DNA of 64,000 nt from M3007 sp046329435 (GTDB lineage: Bacteria > Bacteroidota > Bacteroidia > Chitinophagales > Saprospiraceae): assembly GCA_046329435.1 (NCBI GenBank), contig JAXLUR010000008.1:248001-312000 (forward strand). Direction: 5' to 3'. Below the pieces are notes generated by a model, which worked only from the letters and a program-made list of their open reading frames with translations, was not told the DNA's origin and searched no databases. Shown piece after piece: positions 20,264-27,731 of this stretch. The first letter of the stretch is position 1; each line of letters begins with the position of its first letter. The position numbers and the translations under genes are program-made.

Positions 20264-21889
20264 ATGCCCATACAGTACGACGAAACCCGCTTGTGGAAAG
20301 GCTTGTATATCAGCCTGATTCTCGGGTATTGCCTGGCTTATGCGCCTTACGGCACCAACGAGACCGACGGTGGATTTCTGACCGGCCTGGCCTGGCAGTT
20401 GCTGAACGGCAAAACGCTGTACCTCGACGTCGTGTACGTGCGACCGCCTTTGCCCGTCTGGTTGCGCGCCCTCGAATTGCAATGGCTCCCTGACAACTGG
20501 GCCCTGCTGGGCGAGCGTTGGATATTTTATTTCAAAATGGGCCTGGCTGCCTGGCTGGCAGCGGCCGCGCTCGCCGAAAAAAACGCCACGAAATTGCTGG
20601 CCATACCCGGCTTTCTGGTATCGGTGCATTGCTACACACCGATGGCCTGGCATACGGTGGACGGGATTATGTTCGGCAGTCTGGCTTGCTGGTTGTTGTT
20701 TCGGGTTAACAAACCCTGGGGCGCTTTTTTATCCGGTATTTCAGTGCTGGCCGCCGTGTTGTGCAAGCAATCTTTTTACCCGTTGCTGCCGGTCTGGGGA
20801 GTGGCTGCTATACTGCATTGCAGCCGGAAAAATCTTGTATGGGGCTTTTCAGGACTTGTTTTCGCCGCCGCCGCATTTGCCCTGGCCTTGTTGCAAACAG
20901 GCGCCTGGGACGGCTTCCTGCACATGACCGGCGCATCGGCCAGCGCAGGCCAGGCCTTGCAGCACGGCCTGGTCGATTACGTCCGCATTAATCCGTGGTA
21001 TGCCGCATGGACGGTCGTGCTGCTGCCCTGGCCGCTTTGGTGGTGGTGGAAAGGCGAACCAGAACGCCTGCGGAAACCTGCATTCTGGGCCTGGGCGGCC
21101 TGGTTGTTGGCCTTGCTCGTGTTGTACGTACGCAGTATCGCTTTGCGACAGGATTTTACGCCGCCTTTTGCCGCATCCAGGCTGTTGTTCGATTTTTCAC
21201 TCCTGTACGGCCTGGGCCAATGGCGAAGCCGGCGATGGGGCAGGGGAGCGCTCCTGCCATTTTTTTCCCTGCTGGCACTGAGCTGGTGTGCGAGCGTGAG
21301 TTGGGGCTACAATTTGCCCGTCCTCATGTCGATTCCAATGGTTTGGGCGGTCATCGACCTGTCGAGTCGGCTCTGGACGACCAATTTTCCGGGCCTTGAA
21401 GCGAAATGGGCCAGACTGGGTGCGGTAATTGTATTGCTGGCTGTGTTTCGTTACGGTTACGAATTTGTGTATCGCGATGGCCGGAGGGACGACATGCAAG
21501 CCGATATGGGGCAGATATTTCCGGCCATGCAGGGCATACGCAGCGACACCGCTTCGGCGTTGTTATACGCCGATTTAAACCGCCTGGCAGCGCGTTACGG
21601 GCCGGTGTTTAAAACACTGCCTTCGTTTTCGCAAGCCAGTTACCTGACCCGCACCCGGCCGCCTTTGCCGCTTGACTGGGTGGTCGGACGGGAGGTCAAC
21701 CGCGATTATTCGTTGATTATCAGCCAAATGGAACAAAATCATCCGGTGTTTTTTGTGGAAAAATCATACGGCCGGCCGCGTATTCTGGCCGATCCTGAAC
21801 TGGCGTTTACCAGGGAAGTGTTAACCGGCGGGCTTTTACTGGAAGAAAGCCCGTTTTTCTGGGTGATCCAATACCCTGCAACCCAATGA
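20264..21889 (+). CDS. GT-C-type membrane glycosyltransferase-like protein
   Basis: 541 residues with roughly ten or more hydrophobic helices. The first luminal loop has NETDGGFLTGLAWQLLNGKT then VRPPLPVWL, resembling the acidic motif and Pro-rich loop of GT-C enzymes (ArnT/PMT/GT39 group) that take sugars from polyprenyl-phosphate donors. The C-terminal ~110 residues are soluble. The gene sits between the DprE1-like oxidase and a HAD phosphatase, with which it overlaps by four bases, suggesting it uses the lipid-linked sugar they process. Acceptor unknown. Confidence 0.65.
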   Translation: MPIQYDETRLWKGLYISLILGYCLAYAPYGTNETDGGFLTGLAWQLLNGKTLYLDVVYVRPPLPVWLRALELQWLPDNWALLGERWIFYFKMGLAAWLAAAALAEKNATKLLAIPGFLVSVHCYTPMAWHTVDGIMFGSLACWLLFRVNKPWGAFLSGISVLAAVLCKQSFYPLLPVWGVAAILHCSRKNLVWGFSGLVFAAAAFALALLQTGAWDGFLHMTGASASAGQALQHGLVDYVRINPWYAAWTVVLLPWPLWWWWKGEPERLRKPAFWAWAAWLLALLVLYVRSIALRQDFTPPFAASRLLFDFSLLYGLGQWRSRRWGRGALLPFFSLLALSWCASVSWGYNLPVLMSIPMVWAVIDLSSRLWTTNFPGLEAKWARLGAVIVLLAVFRYGYEFVYRDGRRDDMQADMGQIFPAMQGIRSDTASALLYADLNRLAARYGPVFKTLPSFSQASYLTRTRPPLPLDWVVGREVNRDYSLIISQMEQNHPVFFVEKSYGRPRILADPELAFTREVLTGGLLLEESPFFWVIQYPATQ

Positions 21890-22614
21890 ATGCCATGTCG
21901 GAAAATCAAAACAAGTGGTTGATTCTCTTCGATTTCGACGGGACGCTCACGAGCAGCAATTCCCTGCTTGAATATTTGTTGTTTGCCGCTCAGTGGGGGC
22001 GCCGAAGAGGGCGCGAAGGTCGGCGACTGAGGGCCTGGCGCCGGCTGTTGTGGGCGGCGCCTGCGCTGATGTTGCGGCTTGCGGCTTTGTTTTTTTCGGG
22101 CAAATGGAGCAACGGCGGCGCCAAGGAAAGCATCATCGGCTATTTTTTTGCCGGAAAAACCCGCGCCGAACTGACGACGCTGGCCGAGCGTTTTTGCCAG
22201 GAACAACTGCCCGGCCGCCTGCGCGGAGACTTAATGGAAAAATTGCGCGCCTACAGGGGCAGCGGAGCGACGGTTGCAGTGGTCTCTGCTTCGCTCGACC
22301 TGTGGTTGCAGCCGTTTTGCGCCCGCGAAGGGCTGCACATGGTCTGCACGGAAGCCGGATTTCAGGAGGATCGATTTACCGGCCGTTTCGCCACGCCCAA
22401 CTGCAACCACGCGGAGAAAGCACGGCGAGTCAGCGCTGCGTTCGACCTGGCGCAATACGACCGGGTCATTGCCTTCGGCAACTCCAGAGGCGACTATGCC
22501 ATGTTTGAACTCGCCGATGAAGCCTGGCTTTGCCGGCCCGACGGCAGCCTCAAACCAGTTAAAGACGGCAGAAAAACGCGGGTTAAACCGCTAAATTTGT
22601 CCGGATTTGACTGA
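21886..22614 (+). CDS. HAD-IB family phosphatase
   Basis: 242 residues with HAD motif I DFDGTLT (Asp16 nucleophile, Asp18 acid/base), motif II VVSASLD, and the acidic motif AFGNSRGDYAMFE. The long helical cap between motifs I and II is typical of the phosphoserine-phosphatase-like IB group. The ATGA overlap with the GT-C gene indicates translational coupling. In DprE1-type pathways a phosphatase removes the 5-phosphate from polyprenyl-phosphoribose-phosphate, and HAD-IB domains are often linked to UbiA transferases, so that role is plausible but unproven. Confidence 0.78.
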   Translation: MNAMSENQNKWLILFDFDGTLTSSNSLLEYLLFAAQWGRRRGREGRRLRAWRRLLWAAPALMLRLAALFFSGKWSNGGAKESIIGYFFAGKTRAELTTLAERFCQEQLPGRLRGDLMEKLRAYRGSGATVAVVSASLDLWLQPFCAREGLHMVCTEAGFQEDRFTGRFATPNCNHAEKARRVSAAFDLAQYDRVIAFGNSRGDYAMFELADEAWLCRPDGSLKPVKDGRKTRVKPLNLSGFD

Positions 22615-22690
22615 AAACAGCGCAATACGCCACTTACACCCGAAATACCGCATTTTTGTACCGCTCACCATTCCAAACTTGATTCATACC

Positions 22691-23065
22691 ATGACAAAAC
22701 TGCTCTTCACTTTTGCCCTTTTGTTTGCTCTCCAGTTGTCGGCTGCTGCCCAGGAAACAGCCCGTGCTCCCCGTCCCGAAACCGACCCGGCGCTGGCAGT
22801 TCCGCAGCATTTTTCGAAACAGGTGGCTCTCCTGCGCGAAGCATTCGACCGCGGCGACGAATCGTCGGTAATTGCGCTGGAAAGCGATATTCTGGGCACT
22901 ATGCGCGAGGAGATATTCCAAAATGAACAAAGCAGCTCGGTCAAACTTGATCGTCAGAAGGCAATTTTTTCGTCGTTTGAGCATTTTTCTTTTTTCCGCG
23001 CCAAACCCGAAGACGCACAGGCCCGTTTTCTGCTTTTAGAGGAGTTTGCCTCTACCATGAAATAA
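22691..23065 (+). CDS. Small secreted protein of unknown function
   Basis: 124 residues. The ATG at 22691 starts a signal peptide (MTKLLFTFALLFALQLSAAA). The mature protein is predicted mostly helical (HFSKQVALLREAFDRGDESS, LESDILGTMREEIFQ) and contains no cysteine. I do not recognise a family. It is nine bases upstream of the next lipoprotein gene and the two may form an operon. Confidence 0.7.
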   Translation: MTKLLFTFALLFALQLSAAAQETARAPRPETDPALAVPQHFSKQVALLREAFDRGDESSVIALESDILGTMREEIFQNEQSSSVKLDRQKAIFSSFEHFSFFRAKPEDAQARFLLLEEFASTMK

Positions 23066-23074
23066 CCATCCTGC

Positions 23075-24007
23075 ATGAAATACCCTGCGTTAGTCGTCCT
23101 TTTATCCCTTGCCCTTGTAGGGTGCGGAACCAGTCCCGAAAAGCTGGCGCCAGCCCGGCCCGAGGCCGGCAGCCCCGCAAAGGGGCCGTTCAATACCACG
23201 CCGGTCGACACGGGGTTCAATCATTACTGGTTTCAGGGGCAGGCCGAGATTGCAGTGTACGAAGTACAGCAGGATCGCTACGATTCCATACGGCCTGCCC
23301 AGGAGGTGATGGTTTTTGTGACCGAGGATTTCTCTGAACGGAAACAGGTGAAACTGGATGCACCCGAACAGGCAGGCGCCGACCGGGTTCCCGTCCTGAA
23401 ACTCAATGCGATACGGCGATTCCATACGGGCATTTACGACTACTCGCTGATGCAGTCGGTCTTTACGCCGCTCGACGCTGCCCGTCACCCGTTTACCCTG
23501 AAAACAAGTACGACGGTGCAAGACTGGTGCGGCCAGGTGTTTGCCCAGATGAACCTACGGGACAAGAACTACCAGGCGCGCAATTTCTCCTACTTCGAAA
23601 ATGAAGGCGATGTGGAGCAAACGCTTCCGGCAGCAGCGCTGGAAGACGAACTGTGGCTGCGCATACGGCTTAACCCGGCCGGAATCCAGCCCGGCCGGAC
23701 CGACCTCATACCGTCGGCCTGGTATGCCCGCCTGCGCCACCAGCCACAAAAAGCGGAACCAGCTGAACTGAGCACTGAATCGGGGCCAGCGGAAAGCGTT
23801 CTGCAGGTGCGCTACCTGCAAATCCCGCGCAGTGTGCGCATTCGCTACGCAACGACCTTCCCGCACAGGATACTCGGATGGGAAGAACGCGACGGCGATC
23901 GCGTCAGCAGCCAGGGATCGCTGCGGCAGGCTTTTCAGTCGCCCTACTGGATGCAGCACAACCCCGAACACGACAAACTTCGGGAAGCCTTGCAACTTAA
24001 TTTTTGA
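23075..24007 (+). CDS. Conserved lipoprotein of unknown function
   Basis: 310 residues with a lipoprotein signal (LLSLALVGCG, lipid on Cys17). The mature part has long well-formed blocks: HYWFQGQAEIAVYEVQQDRY, VMVFVTEDFSERKQVKLD, VPVLKLNAIRRFHTGIYDYS and WCGQVFAQMNLRDKNYQ. I recall this as a conserved Bacteroidota family sometimes carrying a misleading Maf septum-inhibitor label; no Maf signature is present. Function unknown. The 164-bp gap after it is AT-rich and likely holds the promoter of the coiled-coil gene. Confidence 0.7.
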   Translation: MKYPALVVLLSLALVGCGTSPEKLAPARPEAGSPAKGPFNTTPVDTGFNHYWFQGQAEIAVYEVQQDRYDSIRPAQEVMVFVTEDFSERKQVKLDAPEQAGADRVPVLKLNAIRRFHTGIYDYSLMQSVFTPLDAARHPFTLKTSTTVQDWCGQVFAQMNLRDKNYQARNFSYFENEGDVEQTLPAAALEDELWLRIRLNPAGIQPGRTDLIPSAWYARLRHQPQKAEPAELSTESGPAESVLQVRYLQIPRSVRIRYATTFPHRILGWEERDGDRVSSQGSLRQAFQSPYWMQHNPEHDKLREALQLNF

Positions 24008-24171
24008 CCCTTTGAGCCGGCGTTTTCAGAAAATAATTCGGGTTTTATAGATTTTTTAACTAAATAAATTCTGGAAAATGCGTTAGTGGAACTCCCGGAT
24101 GTTTATTTTCACCCGTAGAAAAAAACGAAAATCAATCTCCTTCTAATACTCAAATCCTATCTGACACTAAC

Positions 24172-27100
24172 ATGCTGACTCTACTTCGTCGAATTGCCTT
24201 CGCCCTTCTGACCCTTAGCATATCCTGGCCCGCCCTGGCTCAGGATTGCAACTCCGTGATCCTTGAGAACAAAAAAATCTCGGGGACTCAAATCGTTCGC
24301 ACTTCGTCGCTGACCATCGTCGTTCGCGGCAGTTACAACTACTCCATCGAGTTTTTTACCGATGAAAAAGGTGTGTTCGCCCGTATGATTTCCCAGGGCG
24401 GGATTGAATTCAACCAGGATGACCTCGTGATTTTCGTCGATAACACCGGCCGCGAACAGACCTACAAGTTTTTCAGCATGGGCGAAGTAGGGACAGGTTC
24501 GGTGCCCACCCACAAAAACAACCTCCGCCTGGATCTTGACGCCATTCAATGGCTTTCGGAGTCCAATATTACCGGGATTAATTTCGTCAATTTCGTCGAT
24601 CGTCAGAAGTATAAATTCACCATTAACCCCAACAAACAGGTTGAATTCAAAAACCTGGTAACCTGCTTCAATTCGAGCCTCGACAAAGGAGCAGTAGTCG
24701 ATACGCCCGGCGCCGCCGTGGCCAAGCCTGTTCCGGCTGGCGCAAGCGCTCCTGCCGGCAATGGCGCCACCCCTGCCGCTGGCGCCAAAACCACCCCTGC
24801 CGCTGGCGCCAAAAGCACCACCCCCGCCAAAGGCCCTGCTTCGGACGAAGAAGTTGTCGCGCTGCGCAGCGAACTCGACAAAACCAAGGAAAGGCTGCGC
24901 AACGAAATCAAAGCGGAAAAAGACAAGGCGGATGCCATCAAGGCGCAGTTGCAGCAGGAAGTCGCAGATGCCCGCGAAAACGCCAACCAGAAAAAACTGG
25001 AGTACGCCAACGAAGTGGTGGAAGCGCGCAAATCGAGCCTGGCCGAAATTCAAAAAGCCCAGGAAGAGGCCCGATCTGCCATAGAACAAAGCAAAACGAA
25101 GGCCGAAACCGAAAGTTCGAAAATCGCTCAAAGCGTGGAAGACGCACGCCGCCAGGCCGGTGAGGAAATTCAGAAAGCGCGCCTTGCCTCCGCCGAAGAG
25201 GTGCAAAAAGCGCGCGACAACGCGGCAAAGGAACTCCAGGCGATCAAGGAAAAACTTGACAATGCCAAATTGCAGTATGCCGACGAGGTCGCCACTGCCC
25301 GTTCCAATGCCGAAGAAGAACTCAAAAGCATCCGGGAAGAAAGCGCCCGAACGGTCGCCTCGGCCCGCGAAAACGCCAAAAAGGAACAGGATAAAACGAC
25401 CGAAGACGTGGTCAGCGCCAAAAAAAGCGCCGCTGATCAAATCCTGAAAATTCAGGAAGAAACCGCCGAGCAGGTTGCCCAGACCCGCGAAAACGGCGTG
25501 CTTGAAAAACAACGCCTTGCCCTTGAAGTGGCGGAAACCCGCCGCAAGGCAGCCGAGGAAAAAACGCTGGTGCAACAAAACAGCGCGTCGGAACTGGCTG
25601 AAATTCGGGAAAACGTGGCCAAACAAAAAGAAAGCAGCCTCGTAGAGATAGCGGAAGCCAAAAAACGCGCCGCCGAAGAAATCGAAAAGATTCGCCAGGA
25701 CGTGGCTGCCCAGCAACAAAAAGCCGTCAGCGAAAAAGCTGAAATAGCGCAGGGCGTGGCCGACAGCCGCCAAAAAGCAGCCCAGACCCTCCAGGATGTG
25801 CAGGCTGAAGCCGCAAAAGCCATTCAGGATGCGCAGGCGCGGGCCCAGTCGGAACGCGACTCCATTACCATCCGCGTGCAGGCCGCCCGCCAGAAAGCAG
25901 ATCAGGAAATCGCCAAAATCCAGGCCGACCTGGCCCAGACCCTGGCATCGGCCAAACAGCAGGAAGATAAAATCAAGCAGGAAAGCGCCCAGGAGGTATC
26001 GAAGGCCCGCGAACGCAGTCAGTCGGAAGTCGCCAAAGCCCAGGAAGAAGCGCGCAGCCGCGTCATGGATGCCAACTCGAAGGCCGATCAGGCACAGCAG
26101 CAATATGCCAGCGAAGTTGCTTCCAGCAAAATGACGGCCGACGACAAGATCAGAAAAATTCAGGAAGAGGCCGCCCAGCAGATCGCGGACGCCCGCAAAA
26201 AGCAGCAGGAATCCGTCAATGCCACGGCCCAGGAAGTAGTGGCCAGCAAGGAAAAGGCCGCGGCTGAAATTGCAGCCTCCAAGGAGAAGGCTGCCAATGA
26301 AATTGCTGCCGCCCGCGAAGCACAGGTGCGCGCCCAGCAGGAGGCCGCCGATGCCGTTGCCGACGCGCGCCGCCAGAGCGCTCAAAATGTCGCTGCCGTA
26401 AAAACAGCAGAAGCCGATAGCGTTCGCCTCGCTCGCGAGGCCGGCGCCCGCGAACGCCAGCGCCTCGCCGACGAAGTTGCCGACGCCCGCTCCAAATCTG
26501 CAGCAGCAGTGGCCCAAACAACGCAGCAGGCCGCCGAAGAGGTCAAAACGATCAAGGAAAATGCCGCCAAGGTGCGCCAGGAAACAGCCGAAGCCATAGA
26601 AAAAGCCCGTGAAGACGGCGCCAACCTCGTCGCTACCGCCCGCGAAAACGCAGCGCGCGAAGTAGCTGCCGCCAAACAACAGGCGATCGAAGCTGTGACG
26701 CAAGCCAAAAAGGATGCTGACGACAAAAAGGCAGGCTTTGCCCGCGAAGTGGCCGATGCCCAGGACAGGGCTCGGAAACAGGTGGACGAAGTAAACCAAC
26801 AGGCCGCCAATACCATCACCCAGGCCCGCAAGGATGCAGAGGAAAAACGCCTGCAATATGCCCGTGATGCCGAAGAAGCGCGTAAAAAAGCCCTGGAAGA
26901 AGTGGCTGCCGCTCAAAAAGAATCGTCAGAAGCCATTTATCGCGCCAAACAGGAATCGGCCGCCAACGTCGCCCAAACCAAACAAAACGAAGCGCAAGCC
27001 GTTGCCGATGCCAAAAAACAGGCCGCCGACGAAATTGCCAAAACCCGTGCCGACGTAGCGGCCCGCCTGGCCGAGGAAAACAAAAAAATCGAAGACGCCA

Positions 27101-27198
27101 ACCGGCAACTGGCTCAGTTGCAGGCCGATATCAAAAAGGCCGAAGAACAATTGCAAAAACTGAAAGAAGAAACCGACAAAAAGAAAAACGGCAACTAA
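24172..27198 (+). CDS. Secreted long coiled-coil protein
   Basis: 1008 residues. A signal peptide (MLTLLRRIAFALLTLSISWP, cleavage near ALAQ) is followed by a globular beta-rich domain to about residue 180, with Cys25 and Cys164 available for a disulfide. An Ala/Pro-rich linker with GATPAAGAKTTPAAGAK comes next. From about residue 225 to the end the sequence is a continuous Ala/Glu/Lys/Gln-rich helix with an exact 40-residue repeat, ending in Lys-rich charge. There is no T9SS tail, lipobox or TM helix, so it probably stays in the periplasm. A structural or stalk role is likely; no enzymatic domain is visible. The complementary strand is also open over 2.7 kb because of the biased composition; this is not a second gene. 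Confidence 0.85.
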   Translation: MLTLLRRIAFALLTLSISWPALAQDCNSVILENKKISGTQIVRTSSLTIVVRGSYNYSIEFFTDEKGVFARMISQGGIEFNQDDLVIFVDNTGREQTYKFFSMGEVGTGSVPTHKNNLRLDLDAIQWLSESNITGINFVNFVDRQKYKFTINPNKQVEFKNLVTCFNSSLDKGAVVDTPGAAVAKPVPAGASAPAGNGATPAAGAKTTPAAGAKSTTPAKGPASDEEVVALRSELDKTKERLRNEIKAEKDKADAIKAQLQQEVADARENANQKKLEYANEVVEARKSSLAEIQKAQEEARSAIEQSKTKAETESSKIAQSVEDARRQAGEEIQKARLASAEEVQKARDNAAKELQAIKEKLDNAKLQYADEVATARSNAEEELKSIREESARTVASARENAKKEQDKTTEDVVSAKKSAADQILKIQEETAEQVAQTRENGVLEKQRLALEVAETRRKAAEEKTLVQQNSASELAEIRENVAKQKESSLVEIAEAKKRAAEEIEKIRQDVAAQQQKAVSEKAEIAQGVADSRQKAAQTLQDVQAEAAKAIQDAQARAQSERDSITIRVQAARQKADQEIAKIQADLAQTLASAKQQEDKIKQESAQEVSKARERSQSEVAKAQEEARSRVMDANSKADQAQQQYASEVASSKMTADDKIRKIQEEAAQQIADARKKQQESVNATAQEVVASKEKAAAEIAASKEKAANEIAAAREAQVRAQQEAADAVADARRQSAQNVAAVKTAEADSVRLAREAGARERQRLADEVADARSKSAAAVAQTTQQAAEEVKTIKENAAKVRQETAEAIEKAREDGANLVATARENAAREVAAAKQQAIEAVTQAKKDADDKKAGFAREVADAQDRARKQVDEVNQQAANTITQARKDAEEKRLQYARDAEEARKKALEEVAAAQKESSEAIYRAKQESAANVAQTKQNEAQAVADAKKQAADEIAKTRADVAARLAEENKKIEDANRQLAQLQADIKKAEEQLQKLKEETDKKKNGN
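25018..27003 (+). repeat. Sixteen 120-bp (40-residue) coiled-coil repeats
   Basis: Units begin after an xEV/xDV step, for example VEARKSSLAE, VSAKKSAADQ, AETRRKAAEE, QAARQKADQE, ADARRQSAQN, ADARSKSAAA. Their lengths in order are 40, 51, 40, 40, 40, 36, 40, 40, 40, 40, 40, 40, 40, 51, 40 and 44 residues. This totals 662 codons, which fits 25018-27003 exactly. The two 51-residue units are 40 plus one 11-residue step; the 36 and 44 differ by four. Forty equals three hendecads plus one heptad. Confidence 0.85.
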
Positions 27199-27199
27199 C

Positions 27200-27221
27200 A
27201 CAGGTTGAATGTTCAACCTGT
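27200..27221. repeat. Perfect 22-bp palindrome after the coiled-coil gene
   Basis: ACAGGTTGAA, two bases, then TTCAACCTGT: ten paired bases with a two-base centre, one base after the coiled-coil stop codon and 12 bp before the deaminase start. It could be an operator or a hairpin terminator; only three T residues follow, so a strong intrinsic terminator is not indicated. Confidence 0.8.
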
Positions 27222-27233
27222 TTGCAGGTCAAT

Positions 27234-27707
27234 ATGAATCAGGACGAGTTTTTTATCCGGGAGGCCATCCGTGCGGCTGAAAATGGCATGAACAGCGATG
27301 AAGGAGGGCCTTTCGGTTGTGTTATCGTGCGCGACGGGGTCATTGTGGGAAGGGGCAACAACCGCGTCACTTCCACCAACGACCCTACCGCGCACGCGGA
27401 AGTAGTGGCTATCCGCGACGCCTGCCGTCAACTGGGGCATTTCCAACTGGAGGGTTGCACCCTGTACACTTCCTGCGAACCCTGCCCGATGTGCCTTGGC
27501 GCTATTTACTGGGCAAGGCCCGACCGGATCGTGTACGCTGCGACCCGCCACGATGCCGCCGGGGCAGGTTTTAGCGACGAGTTTATCTATACGGAATTCG
27601 ACAAACCCCTGCATGCGCGCAGCATTCCGATCGAACAATTGCTGCGTGATGAAGCCATGACGGTTTTCGAAAGATGGCGGGTAAAAGCCGATAAAATTGT
27701 GTATTAA
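27234..27707 (+). CDS. guaD: Guanine deaminase (cytidine-deaminase fold)
   Basis: 157 residues, cytosolic. The start at 27234 is the first ATG; a TTG four codons upstream overlaps the palindrome. The zinc site is TAHAEVVAIR (His54, catalytic Glu56) and SCEPCPMCLGAIYW (Cys84, Cys87). The C-terminal block FSDEFIYTEFDKP and the terminal VY match the guanine deaminase branch, which turns guanine into xanthine and ammonia, rather than the tRNA adenosine deaminase TadA. Related nucleoside deaminases cannot be wholly excluded. Confidence 0.85.
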   Translation: MNQDEFFIREAIRAAENGMNSDEGGPFGCVIVRDGVIVGRGNNRVTSTNDPTAHAEVVAIRDACRQLGHFQLEGCTLYTSCEPCPMCLGAIYWARPDRIVYAATRHDAAGAGFSDEFIYTEFDKPLHARSIPIEQLLRDEAMTVFERWRVKADKIVY

Positions 27708-27731
27708 ATACGCCTCTGGACTCCTAAAGCC

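Noticed and set aside
21886..22614. Phosphoserine phosphatase (SerB) for the HAD protein
   Set aside because: Only the generic HAD-IB motifs fit; the context with a DprE1-like oxidase and GT-C protein argues for a lipid-sugar role.
23075..24007. Maf nucleotide pyrophosphatase
   Set aside because: The protein is a lipoprotein and has none of the Maf sequence motifs.
24181..26916. Open 911-codon frame antisense to the coiled-coil gene
   Set aside because: It is Phe/Gly/Leu-rich without domain structure and arises because Ala/Glu/Lys/Gln codons rarely give stops on the other strand.
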